A DNA stretch of 64,000 nt. Origin: Fontivita pretiosa (GTDB lineage: Bacteria > Planctomycetota > Phycisphaerae > Tepidisphaerales > Tepidisphaeraceae). The position numbers and the translations under genes were made by a program. Shown here piece after piece: positions 1-8,074 of the stretch. The notes below the pieces were generated by a model. It was not told the DNA's origin and did no database searches. It saw only the letters and a program-made list of their open reading frames with translations. Every line of letters begins with the position of its first letter. Positions within the stretch are counted from its first letter, which is position 1. The DNA lies in contig NZ_CP191258.1 in NCBI RefSeq assembly GCF_050410795.1, positions 1,612,001 through 1,676,000 on the forward strand, read 5' to 3'.

Positions 1-1161
1 AAAACCGGACACAGGGGCGTTTCGACGATTTATGCGGTGATCGCGCTGGTGGTCTTCTGCGCGTTCTGCTCATTGGGGGTGGACCTGGGGCGGGTGCAGT
101 TGGCGAGGTCCGAGCTCCAGGCTGCCGCCGACGCCGCCGCACGCCACGCCGCCACCGGCCTGGCCGACGGCACCGCCCTGGCCAAAGCCCGTGCCGCCGC
201 CTCCGACAACAAGGTCGATGGGCAGACGGTGGCAATCCAGCCCGGCGACGTGCTGCTGGGCAACTGGGACGCCGCCTTGACCCCTCGCTTCAGCTCCGCC
301 CGCACACCGCTGAACGCCGTGCAGGTCAGCCTCGCCCGCAGCCACGCCAACGGCAACCCCATCCCCCTGCTGTTCGCTGCAATTCTCGGGCAGGAATCCT
401 GCGACGTGCGGGTCTCGGCCATCGCCACCGTCGCGCCGGCCCTGCCCAAGGGCTTCATCGGACTCAATGGCGTGACTGTCAAGAACAATCTGATCTCCGC
501 CGGATACAACTCCTCGGTCAACACCGTCCCGGCGCTGAGCTATCGCGCCGCGGGCATGGTCGGGTCCAACGTCTCGATCACTGCGGCCCAGAATGAGGTC
601 GCCGGGCTGGTCGTGCTCGGACCGTCGGCCAGCCACAACCTCAATCTCGCCGATCCGCCCTTGCGCATCGACGAGCCGATCCTCACACCCATGCTCGATT
701 TCGCCGCCGCTCCCGCCGCCAATCCCAGCGGCGTGCCAAAAGACCTGACCGTCAGCGGCAACACGGTGCTGCCGGGAGGAACCTATCACTTCAATTCCAT
801 CACCCTGCGAAACAACGCCTCGCTGAGCTTCTCGGCCCCGGCCACGCTGTACATCGACGGCAACGTCACCTTCCTTCAGAGCGGTCATATCACGGCGTAC
901 GGTTCGGTGCCGGCGAACCTGAGGATCTTCCAGCGCGGGGCCGGGACGATCTTCGGTGGCAGCACCGCCAACAACATTGACGTGTGCGCCGTAATCGAAG
1001 CGCCACAGACCGCGTTCATCGGCTGGAACGGCGCCTCCCTGAAGGGCGCCGCCACCTTCCTCAGCATCGAAGCCAAGAACAACCTGGAGCTGTATTACGA
1101 CGAGTCGCTTCACCGCACGCTCGACGGCTCCGACCCGAGCCGAGTAGCACTGGTGAAATGA
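1..1161 (+). CDS. TadG-like secreted protein (5' end outside window)
   Basis: The reading frame is open from base 1 and enters the window as RRG-type sequence (HRGVSTIYAVIALVVF), so the true start lies upstream; the GTG at 37 is internal to the membrane helix. What is visible is one N-terminal transmembrane segment followed by SLGVDLGRVQLARSELQAAADAAARHAA, written here only as its key parts: a VDLGR turn and an ADAAA stretch. This is the pattern of TadE/TadG-like Flp pilus-assembly proteins. The remaining 300 residues are beta-rich (LPGGTYHF, repeated N-rich strands) and resemble the C-terminal domain found on such proteins in planctomycetes. The protein is probably anchored in the membrane and exposed outside. 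Its operon partners, if any, are left of the window. Family call is good; function is not known. Confidence 0.7.
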   Translation, partial: KTGHRGVSTIYAVIALVVFCAFCSLGVDLGRVQLARSELQAAADAAARHAATGLADGTALAKARAAASDNKVDGQTVAIQPGDVLLGNWDAALTPRFSSARTPLNAVQVSLARSHANGNPIPLLFAAILGQESCDVRVSAIATVAPALPKGFIGLNGVTVKNNLISAGYNSSVNTVPALSYRAAGMVGSNVSITAAQNEVAGLVVLGPSASHNLNLADPPLRIDEPILTPMLDFAAAPAANPSGVPKDLTVSGNTVLPGGTYHFNSITLRNNASLSFSAPATLYIDGNVTFLQSGHITAYGSVPANLRIFQRGAGTIFGGSTANNIDVCAVIEAPQTAFIGWNGASLKGAATFLSIEAKNNLELYYDESLHRTLDGSDPSRVALVK

Positions 1162-1174
1162 CGCGCCGCCCGCA

Positions 1175-2440
1175 TCAGAACCGCGACAGGGACGCCACAT
1201 CCTCCGGCAGCGGCGCCTGCGGCTGGCTGTGCGGCTCATTCAGACCAATCTCTTCGTCGGTGAGATAGCAGCCGGGGTCGGCGGCCCAGGGGTCGCCGCT
1301 GGAGATCTCCGCGCGGGCGCGCAGGCCTCCGCCACACACGTCCTTGAACTTGCAGGCTCCGCATCGGCCCTTGAGCAGGGGCAGGCGATCCTTCAGCCCG
1401 GCCATGATCGGGTCGCTGGTGTCCTGCCAGATCTCGCTGAACTTCCGCTGTTTGACATTGCCGAAGCTGCGATACATGGAGAACTGGTCGGCGTGGACAT
1501 CGCCGTAGAAGTCGATGTTGGCGATTCCGACACCGCTGGAATATCGCCCGCCGCCATTCCAGCGGATCATCTCCAGCACCTGTTGCGCGCGGGGGTGATT
1601 CTCGCGGAGCATGCGCAGATAGAGGTAGACGCCATCGCAATGGTTATCGACGGTGAGGATCTCGACGCGCTTGCCGCGCTGCACCAGGTCATTGGTGCGG
1701 GTGATGATGGTGTCGATCGCCTGCCGCGCCATCGCCGGGGTCAGGGCCAGCAGGTCCTTGCCCCTGCCCGCCGGACACAGGTGGTAGAAGCAGGCGCGAT
1801 CGATGCCTTCACGCTCGATCAGATCAAACAGCTTGTCCAGGTTTTGTGCGGTGTGTCGCGTGAGAGTAAGCCGCAGGCCAACCTTCTGCCCGACGTCCAC
1901 GCAGTGCCGGAATCCGCGCATGGTGCGCTCGAAGGCGCCCTGCACGCCGCGGAACTCGTCGTGGATCGCGGGAATCGCGCTGTCCAGGCTGATGCCGACG
2001 TAAGCGAACTGAAGGTCCTTGAGCTTCTGCGCAGTGGGCCGGTCGATGAGTGTGCCGTTGGTGGAAAGCACGACGTGAAGCCCGCGCGATCTTGCATGTG
2101 CCGCCAGCTCGAAGATGTCCTGACGAACCAGCGGTTCTCCGCCACTGAACAGAACCGCCGGCACCTTGAACTCGGCCAGGTCGTCCAGGACGGCCTTGGC
2201 CTGCTCGGTGGTTAACTCATCGGGGTACTTTTTGGCCTCGGAATCGGTGTAGCAGTGAATGCACTTGAGGTTGCAGGTTCGGGTCAGGTTCCAGACGACG
2301 ATCGGACGGCGCTGGCTGGCGCTTTTGGCGACCGCCATTCGCTGGTGGGCCGGCGGGTCAATCTGGGTGATCTTTCGCCCGTAGCGGTGCGGGGTGCTGG
2401 GCGTTTCCAGCCCGCCGTAAAGCACACTGATGTCGATCAT
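1175..2440 (-). CDS. ahbC: Radical SAM/SPASM protein, AhbC/NirJ family (probable 12,18-didecarboxysiroheme deacetylase)
   Basis: A 421-residue radical-SAM enzyme. The CxxxCxxC cluster for the SAM-binding iron-sulfur centre is C56, C60, C63 (RTCNLKCIHC), followed by the SAM-binding FSGGEPL. The C-terminal SPASM region has C360, C363, C369 and C391 (CGACKFKDVCGGG then DPGCYLTDEEIG). The N-terminus (MIDISVLYGG, then HRYGR) and the end GDPWAADPGCYLTDEE match what I remember of AhbC and NirJ. AhbC removes acetate side chains from didecarboxysiroheme on the alternative siroheme-to-heme route; NirJ acts in heme d1 synthesis. AhbC is preferred by the N-terminal match, but AhbD/NirJ cannot be excluded. 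A GGAGG ribosome site sits 5 bases before the ATG. The promoter region contains a perfect 20-bp palindrome. No other heme gene is adjacent. Confidence 0.75.
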   Translation of the reverse strand: MIDISVLYGGLETPSTPHRYGRKITQIDPPAHQRMAVAKSASQRRPIVVWNLTRTCNLKCIHCYTDSEAKKYPDELTTEQAKAVLDDLAEFKVPAVLFSGGEPLVRQDIFELAAHARSRGLHVVLSTNGTLIDRPTAQKLKDLQFAYVGISLDSAIPAIHDEFRGVQGAFERTMRGFRHCVDVGQKVGLRLTLTRHTAQNLDKLFDLIEREGIDRACFYHLCPAGRGKDLLALTPAMARQAIDTIITRTNDLVQRGKRVEILTVDNHCDGVYLYLRMLRENHPRAQQVLEMIRWNGGGRYSSGVGIANIDFYGDVHADQFSMYRSFGNVKQRKFSEIWQDTSDPIMAGLKDRLPLLKGRCGACKFKDVCGGGLRARAEISSGDPWAADPGCYLTDEEIGLNEPHSQPQAPLPEDVASLSRF

Positions 2441-2461
2441 CGGGACCTCCGATCGCCTAAA

Positions 2462-2481
2462 TCAGGATAATATTATCCTGA
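2462..2481. promoter_or_regulatory. Perfect 20-bp palindrome, probable operator of the ahbC-like gene
   Basis: TCAGGATAATATTATCCTGA is identical to its own reverse complement. Its inner edge is 21 bases upstream of the ahbC-like ATG. On the minus strand TAATAT could be the -10 element, with TTGTTA 16-17 bases upstream as a possible -35, so a bound dimer would block the promoter. It is AT-rich in a high-GC region. The regulator is unknown; Fur-, Rrf2- and DtxR-type dimers all use AT-rich dyads of this size. Confidence 0.6.
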
Positions 2482-2665
2482 ATTATGCGGATAACAACCA
2501 CCGTGCCAGCGAATTGATCCGGCTCTGGCCGGGAAAATCGGGGTTTTTTGCCCGGCGGCACGCCATGCCAGACGCTGGCTTCTCAGAAATGGGAACGCCG
2601 TCGCCGGGCCGACCGGAAGCTATTCAGCGACGCGCCAGGTCAGCAGTCTACACCGGGTTGGTGGA

Positions 2666-3058
2666 TTACGGCGCCTCGAGCCTGGCCGCCGCCGACTCGA
2701 TCAACTGCTTGAGCAGCGAACGGTGGCAGCGGCGAGGATCGGTGCAGTGCGAGGAGCACAGCAGCGTGAGGTTTTCGCCATTGCGCAGGCGGCGGGCAAG
2801 TTCCTGGATCGCCTGCCGTTGGGGGCGCATCTCACGCAGATAGGCCGACCGATACGCCGACCACGGGATCGGCGTCCTGCCGCCCTTGCCGTATACCGCC
2901 GCATGCAGCGCCACGCTGGGACCGAGGTTGGGCATCCACACGTCCCAAGTCTGCTGTGACCTGGAGACGCCCCGTGGGCGATATCGCGTAATCAGCACGC
3001 GCAGCCCTTCATCGGCGGCGGCGGGCGGATCGTTCCATCGACGCGTGTAAATGGCCAT
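2666..3058 (-). CDS. DUF488 family protein
   Basis: About 130 residues starting MAIYTRRWNDPP. The pattern fits DUF488: IYTRRWNDPP, then GLRVLITRYRPRGVSRS, a W-D-x-W-x-x-x-L-x-P segment (TWDVWMPNLGPS), and a C-terminal LTLLCSSHCTDPRRCHRSLLKQLIE resembling the family ending that carries conserved Cys/His. The ATG at 3058 is chosen because it lies directly before the conserved first strand; the frame is open further upstream, but that extension (to 3340) is low-complexity and crosses the divergent regulator gene. No clear Shine-Dalgarno is seen. DUF488 proteins have no firmly established biochemical role. It is divergent from the receiver protein at 3220. Confidence 0.65.
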   Translation of the reverse strand: MAIYTRRWNDPPAAADEGLRVLITRYRPRGVSRSQQTWDVWMPNLGPSVALHAAVYGKGGRTPIPWSAYRSAYLREMRPQRQAIQELARRLRNGENLTLLCSSHCTDPRRCHRSLLKQLIESAAARLEAP

Positions 3059-3219
3059 GATTCGATGCCCGCAACAACGTCTCGCTGGAATCATAGGCGA
3101 TTCAACATTCCCAACCGTTACTGGTTCTGATTGCAATAGAAGTGTTTGCCGCTTCGGCTCCAAGCTGGCCGGTTTCGGGCGTTCACCGCAAGCCTGACAC
3201 ACAGTAGGATGCGGATGCG

Positions 3220-3597
3220 ATGGCATCGGTTCTGGTAGTTGACGACGATGCTGACGCCGCCGAGGCGCTGTGCCGCTTTTTGAGGAAAGCCGGGCACACC
3301 GTGGAATGTGTCGCCAATGGTCGGGAAGCATTGGCCTCAATCCTGACCGCCGCCCCGAATGCCGTGGTTCTGGACCTGGCGATGCCTGAAATGGATGGCG
3401 CCAGATTCCTGGAAGTGCTCCGCTCGTACCTGCGTCTTCAGTCGCTGCCGGTGGTGCTGTGGACCGCCCTGCCCCACAGCCCGATTCTGGACAAAGCCCG
3501 CCGGCACGGTGTGGCCGCCGTCCACTTCAAGCCCTCCGCTTCGTACAGAGAGATCCTGCGCAGCATCGAACAGGCAATGACCGGTCCGCCAAACTGA
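3220..3597 (+). CDS. Single-domain response regulator (CheY-like receiver)
   Basis: 125 residues, one receiver domain and no output domain. The acidic pocket is D8-D9-D10 (VVDDD), the phosphoacceptor is D52 (VVLDLAMPEMDG), T82 is in WTAL and the invariant lysine is K104 (HFKPSASY). Such stand-alone receivers work as phosphorelay intermediates or by binding a partner. No histidine kinase is adjacent, so the partner cannot be named. It stands alone, 300 bases before the P-II gene. Confidence 0.85.
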   Translation: MASVLVVDDDADAAEALCRFLRKAGHTVECVANGREALASILTAAPNAVVLDLAMPEMDGARFLEVLRSYLRLQSLPVVLWTALPHSPILDKARRHGVAAVHFKPSASYREILRSIEQAMTGPPN

Positions 3598-3785
3598 GGC
3601 AACGGCTTTGAAACGAAAAGTGCTGGCTTAGTCGAAAAGCTGACCACAATCTAGGCACGGCGGTCGGTCCGCATCCCTGTTGCGCGCTTTTTCGGCACCG
3701 CCGGTCTATCCCCGCCGACGCCAAAACTGCACGCCGTGCCCGTTTTTCCGGTGTTGCCCGCGGTTTTGCCGCCTTGAGGCGCGCG

Positions 3786-3801
3786 TGGCACGCCTGTTGT
3801 T
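3786..3801 (+). promoter_or_regulatory. Candidate sigma-54 (-24/-12) promoter of the P-II/ammonium transporter operon
   Basis: TGGCACGCCTGTTGTT compares with the consensus TGGCACG-N4-TTGCW; the GG and the -12 dinucleotide are separated by the required 10 bases, with one mismatch (GT for GC at -12). It lies about 105 bases upstream of the first P-II start, within a 307-base gap (3598-3904) that otherwise holds no gene. A sigma-54-dependent activator gene is present at the right end of the window, so the sigma factor is probably available. The mismatch at -12 lowers confidence. Confidence 0.35.
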
Positions 3802-3904
3802 CTGCATCGCCAAAACGGGCTTTCTTCGGTCGCTCACGGCAGAGGTTCGGGACAGTCCCATCACCCACCGTGCGCGCTGATCCAACGCCAAAGGAGCACA
3901 ACCC

Positions 3905-4243
3905 ATGCAGATGATCGAGGCGATCATCAAGCCTCACAAGCTCGACGCAGTCAAGGCCGCGCTGGCGAGGCTGGGAATCCTGGGCGTGACCGCGATCGAG
4001 TGCAAGGGATTCGGGCGTCAGATGGGACATACCGAGCGATACCGCGGGGCGAAGATGGACGTCGGATTCGTCCCCAAGGTCCTGTTGAAAATCTGCGTGA
4101 AGTCGGATGAGGCGGCGACGGCGGTGGAGGCGGTCGTCAACGCCGCCCGCACCGGAGAAGTCGGGGACGGCAAAATCTTTGTCTATCCGGTCGGGCAGGT
4201 CATCCGCATCCGCACCGGCGAAAAAAACGAAAGCGCACTCTAA
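3905..4243 (+). CDS. glnK: P-II nitrogen regulatory protein (GlnB/GlnK family), copy 1
   Basis: 112 residues, the usual P-II length. MQMIEAIIKPHKLDAVKAAL aligns without gaps to GlnB/GlnK, and IRIRTGE and TGEVGDGKIF are the ATP- and 2-oxoglutarate-site segments. The T-loop reads GHTERYRGAKMDVGFVPK: Tyr46 is kept, but the uridylylated Tyr51 of enterobacterial P-II is Met51, and D54 is Gly. It therefore cannot be uridylylated at position 51. AAGGAG lies upstream of the ATG. The neighbour is an ammonium transporter, so the protein probably blocks that channel when nitrogen is plentiful. First gene of a four-gene series. Confidence 0.93.
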   Translation: MQMIEAIIKPHKLDAVKAALARLGILGVTAIECKGFGRQMGHTERYRGAKMDVGFVPKVLLKICVKSDEAATAVEAVVNAARTGEVGDGKIFVYPVGQVIRIRTGEKNESAL

Positions 4244-4290
4244 CGGAACCACCGCGTACTTGGCGCTATCAGACGAGAGGAATGAGCACT

Positions 4291-5823
4291 ATGGGCACTT
4301 CGACCAGTGGGCCAACACCACGTCGCAGACTTCACATGCTTCTTACCGCAGGCGCCGCCATCGCACTGCTGACCGCACCGACAGTGGCGCTGGCACAGGA
4401 CGCGGCGGCCGCGCCCCTCACCGCCGCTGACGTGGACGCCAAGCTCAGCAACGCCACCTACGTCGCCAACACGGTCTGGACCCTGATCGCCGGCATGCTG
4501 GTCTTCTGGATGAACGCCGGCTTCGCCTGCCTGGAAACCGGACTGTGCCGACGAAAGAACGCGGTGAACATCCTGGCCAAGAACTTCATCGTCTTCGCGA
4601 TCAGCTCGATCGCGTTCTGGGTGATCGGGTTTGGTCTGATGTTCGGCGACGGCAACGGGTTCATCGGCAAGACCGGGTTCCTGCATGATCTGATCAGTGG
4701 CGACAAGGATGGCAAGGTGCTGGGATTTGCCAGCCTGGACTGGGCGAACGTTCCGCTGGCCGTGAAGTTCTTCTTCCAGCTCGTATTCGCCGGGACCGCG
4801 GCGACGATCGTCTCCGGGGCCGTTGCCGAACGAATCAAGTTCGGCACGTTCATGCTCTTCAGCTTCATCCTGGTGGCACTGGTCTATCCGGTCACCGGGC
4901 ACTGGATCTGGGGTGGTGGTTGGCTGGGCAGCAGAGGCTTCCACGACTTTGCCGGCTCGACGGTGGTGCACAGCGTGGGCGGCTGGGCGGCGCTGGCGGG
5001 CGTGCTGCTGCTGGGGCCGCGACTCGGGAAATATCTGCCTGATGGCACGGTTCGCCCGATCCCGGGTCACAACATGGGCCTGGCGGCGCTGGGTTGCCTG
5101 ATCCTGTGGCTGGGCTGGTTCGGCTTCAACCCCGGCTCGACGATGGGCGCAGTGCCGGGGATCGGCTACATCGCCGTCACCACCAACACCGCCGCCGCCT
5201 TCGGCGCCGTCGCCGCCACCATCACCGCCTGGATCGTCCTGGGCAAGCCGGACCTGTCGATGGTGTTGAACGGCTGCCTGGCCGGTCTGGTGGCGATCAC
5301 CGCGCCGTGTGCGGTGGTGAGCGTTTCGGGAGCCGCGATCATTGGCACGATCGCCGGCGTACTGGTCGTGTTCAGCGTGCTGTTCTGGGACAAGATGAAG
5401 ATCGACGATCCGGTCGGCGCGCTGAGCGTGCATCTGGTCTGCGGCGTGTGGGGCACGATCGCCGTCGGACTCTTCGCAGCCCCCAGCGCCCTGGAGCTGG
5501 CCCTGGGCGTGGCCAAGCCCGGTTTGTTCTATGGCGGCGGCGCCGAGCAGCTTCTCACGCAGCTCATCGGCATCGGTGCCGTCGCGGTGACCGTTTTCGG
5601 CGTGTCACTATTGGCCTGGGCGATCCTCAAGCTCACCGTCGGCATCCGCGTCAGCGAAGCCGAGGAGATCGAGGGACTGGACATCGGCGAGCACGGGATG
5701 GAAGCGTATCCGGGCTTCGGCTTCGACCAGGTTCTGGGCACGCCTTCGCCCGAGCCGGTTGGCAGCGGCGCCGAGACGTCGGTGGCCGCCCCGGCAATGG
5801 CACGCACCGCCACGGCTCATTAG
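4291..5823 (+). CDS. amtB: Ammonium transporter (Amt/MEP/Rh family), copy 1
   Basis: About 510 residues with a cleavable signal peptide (LLTAGAAIALLTAPTVALA, then QDAAAA) followed by about 11 membrane helices. Family signatures are FWMNAGFACLETGLCRRKNAVN near the N-terminus, FAGTAATIVSGAVAER, and the pore-histidine region DFAGSTVVHSVGGWAAL with the second histidine in SVHLVCGVWG. It imports ammonium/ammonia across the inner membrane. The ATG at 4291 is preferred: GAGAGGA ends 9-10 bases before it but touches the alternative ATG at 4282. It follows the P-II gene by under 50 bases and precedes a second P-II gene, so the pair probably forms a regulated unit. Confidence 0.93.
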   Translation: MGTSTSGPTPRRRLHMLLTAGAAIALLTAPTVALAQDAAAAPLTAADVDAKLSNATYVANTVWTLIAGMLVFWMNAGFACLETGLCRRKNAVNILAKNFIVFAISSIAFWVIGFGLMFGDGNGFIGKTGFLHDLISGDKDGKVLGFASLDWANVPLAVKFFFQLVFAGTAATIVSGAVAERIKFGTFMLFSFILVALVYPVTGHWIWGGGWLGSRGFHDFAGSTVVHSVGGWAALAGVLLLGPRLGKYLPDGTVRPIPGHNMGLAALGCLILWLGWFGFNPGSTMGAVPGIGYIAVTTNTAAAFGAVAATITAWIVLGKPDLSMVLNGCLAGLVAITAPCAVVSVSGAAIIGTIAGVLVVFSVLFWDKMKIDDPVGALSVHLVCGVWGTIAVGLFAAPSALELALGVAKPGLFYGGGAEQLLTQLIGIGAVAVTVFGVSLLAWAILKLTVGIRVSEAEEIEGLDIGEHGMEAYPGFGFDQVLGTPSPEPVGSGAETSVAAPAMARTATAH

Positions 5824-5932
5824 CAGCGTCATCCGCCTGCGGCGAGCCGACGATCGCCTGTGGTCGTCGGCCCGCCGCGGCGTGTAACTCGTGATCAGAA
5901 TCAGACGTCTCACAACACTTCCAGAGGTCCAC

Positions 5933-6271
5933 ATGCAGATGATCGAAGCCATCATCAAACCCCAGAAACTCGATGCCGTGAAAGCCGCACTGGCCAAAAT
6001 CGGAATCCTGGGCGCCACCGCGGTGGAGGTTAAAGGTTACGGCCGGCAGGCCGGACACACCGAACGCTACCGCGGCGCTAGGATGGACGTCGGATTCGTC
6101 CCCAAAATCCAGTTGAACGTCTGTGTCAAGTCGGAGGACACGGAAAAGGCCGTTCAGGCAATCGTCGAGGCGGCGCGCACCGGCGAGGTCGGAGACGGCA
6201 AGATCTTCGTGTATCCGGTCAGCCAGGTGATCCGAATCCGCACCGGCGACCGGGATGAAAAGGCGCTCTAG
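5933..6271 (+). CDS. glnK: P-II nitrogen regulatory protein, copy 2
   Basis: 112 residues, about 75 percent identical by eye to the first copy (MQMIEAIIKPQKLDAVKAAL at the start, IRIRTGDRDEKAL at the end). The T-loop again has Tyr46 (ERYRG) and Met at position 51 (GARMDVGF), so both copies lack the classic uridylylation tyrosine. The ATG at 5933 matches the family start and has AGAGG upstream; an in-frame start at 5891 would add a non-conserved tail. It lies between the two ammonium transporter genes and is likely the regulator of the second. The duplication looks old because the two copies differ throughout. Confidence 0.92.
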   Translation: MQMIEAIIKPQKLDAVKAALAKIGILGATAVEVKGYGRQAGHTERYRGARMDVGFVPKIQLNVCVKSEDTEKAVQAIVEAARTGEVGDGKIFVYPVSQVIRIRTGDRDEKAL

Positions 6272-6441
6272 GCGATCGCGGCGCAGGCGACCGCACGCGC
6301 ATCGCGCCGGACCGAACAAGTTCTCTCAAGTTGCCCCTGCCCGGGCCGCACAGCGTCGCACCCCTCACCTGGCCCGGCTGGACATTTGTATGACGCGCCA
6401 CGGCGGCATGAACCACCGCCGGGCGCTGGAGGAACCAACCG

Positions 6442-7995
6442 ATGCATCGCTCCTGCAATTCCCGTTGCGCTTTGTCGCACGGCGTGACCTGGACAATCGT
6501 CAATGTGCTGCTTGTGGGCTTCTGGCTGTGGTTGATCCTAGTCCCCGGCTCGGTGGCCCGCGGCCAGGAGGCTTCCGCATCGCAGCAGCAGCATGAGAAG
6601 GTCTTCGTCGGCGCCGCCGCCGACGGAACGCCCTATCAGCCCAACAGTGGCGATACTGCCTGGATGCTGACCAGCGCGGCCCTGGTGTTGATGATGACCG
6701 GACCGGGACTGGCACTGTTTTACGGCGGGCTGGTGCGGCGAAAGAACGTGCTGGCAACGATGATGCAGAGCTTCATCCTCATGGCGGCGGTCACGGTCGC
6801 CTGGGCGATTGTCGGCTACAGCCTGGCGTTCGACACGGGCAATGCGTTCATCGGCGGGTTGGACTTTGCATTTCTGCGAGGCGTGGGCGATCAGCCCTGC
6901 GAATACGCCACCACGATTCCGCATACCACGTGGATGGTGTATCAGCTCATGTTCGCGATCATCACGCCGGCGCTGATCAGCGGCGCGTATGCCGAGCGGA
7001 TCAAGTTCAGCGCCATGCTGGTGTTTTCGGTGCTGTGGCTGCTGGTGGTGTATTGTCCGATGGCGCACATGGTCTGGGGCAAGGGTGGGCTGTTCAACTG
7101 GGGTCTTCCGGGCAGCCCGAACCTGCCAGCGCTGGATTTTGCCGGAGGAACGGTGGTGCACATCAGCTCGGGGGTCTCGGCGCTGATGTGCGCGCTGGTG
7201 CTGGGGCGGCGGCGGGGGTATGGGCGCGTTCCCATGCCGCCACACAGCGTGGTGCTCAGCGTCGTGGGCGCGGCGCTGCTGTGGGTGGGTTGGTTCGGGT
7301 TCAACGGTGGCAGCGCGCTCTCGGCCGGGGCGCTGGCCAGCAGCGCGTTCGTCGCCACTCACTTTGCCGCCGCCGCCGCTGCGCTGGGCTGGGCCTTTGC
7401 CGAGTGGATCAAGACCGGCAAACCGACGGCGCTGGGCGCGATCTCCGGCGCGGTGGCCGGGCTGGTCGTGATCACGCCCGCCAGCGGGTTTGTCACCCCG
7501 ATGGCCGCCATCGCCATGGGCGCGATCGGAGGGGTCGTCTGTTTCTTCGCCGCCACGAGCCTCAAGCAGGCCATGGGATACGACGATTCGCTGGATGCGT
7601 TCGGCGTGCACGGCGTGGGTGGCACGGTGGGCGCGGTGCTCACGGGTGTGTTCGCCACCGCTTCGATCAACTCTCTGATCAAGACCGACACGACGAACTT
7701 TCAGGGTCTTTTGGCGGGAAACCCGACGCAGCTTGTGAATCAGACGCTGGCCGCGGGGATCACCTGGATCATCGCCGCCGTCGGCTCGCTGCTGCTCTTG
7801 AAGATCGTGGATCTGCTGATTGGCCTGCGCGTCAGCGAAGACGACGAGCAGCTTGGTCTGGACCTCAGCCAGCACGGCGAGTCGGGATACAACCTTGAGG
7901 ACGTGTCGATTTTCGGCTCGGAGGTGGCGGACGGCCCGGCACTGGCGTCGGCAAGCCACGAACCCGCGCCCGCCGCTGAGCAGGCGCATCCGTGA
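6442..7995 (+). CDS. amtB: Ammonium transporter (Amt/MEP/Rh family), copy 2
   Basis: 517 residues. An N-terminal hydrophobic segment (IVNVLLVGFWLWLILVPGSV) ending ARGQ is a probable signal peptide, followed by SGDTAWMLTSAALVLMM and about 11 helices. Signatures include FYGGLVRRKNVLATMMQSF, ALISGAYAERIKF and the pore-histidine segment FAGGTVVHISSGVSAL, with the second histidine in FGVHGVGGTVGA. This is the more widespread bacterial AmtB type, unlike copy 1, whose start FWMNAGFACLETGL is a different subgroup. GGAGGAACC precedes the ATG at good spacing. The upstream P-II gene is 170 bases away. Confidence 0.93.
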   Translation: MHRSCNSRCALSHGVTWTIVNVLLVGFWLWLILVPGSVARGQEASASQQQHEKVFVGAAADGTPYQPNSGDTAWMLTSAALVLMMTGPGLALFYGGLVRRKNVLATMMQSFILMAAVTVAWAIVGYSLAFDTGNAFIGGLDFAFLRGVGDQPCEYATTIPHTTWMVYQLMFAIITPALISGAYAERIKFSAMLVFSVLWLLVVYCPMAHMVWGKGGLFNWGLPGSPNLPALDFAGGTVVHISSGVSALMCALVLGRRRGYGRVPMPPHSVVLSVVGAALLWVGWFGFNGGSALSAGALASSAFVATHFAAAAAALGWAFAEWIKTGKPTALGAISGAVAGLVVITPASGFVTPMAAIAMGAIGGVVCFFAATSLKQAMGYDDSLDAFGVHGVGGTVGAVLTGVFATASINSLIKTDTTNFQGLLAGNPTQLVNQTLAAGITWIIAAVGSLLLLKIVDLLIGLRVSEDDEQLGLDLSQHGESGYNLEDVSIFGSEVADGPALASASHEPAPAAEQAHP

Positions 7996-8074
7996 GTCTG
8001 GCTGGTCCGTGGCCTGTGCGGCGGCGCAACCTTGCGGAGCCTGTTTCGCGCCTGGTTCGGCCAAGCCCACAGCC

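Noticed and set aside
5824..5932. Separate promoter or riboswitch between amtB copy 1 and the second P-II gene
   Set aside because: No -10/-35 or recognisable RNA motif was found; the genes are simply in series.
6930..7898. Long plus-strand ORF inside the second amtB
   Set aside because: Shadow frame of amtB with an arginine-glycine-rich translation, typical of GC-rich off-frames.
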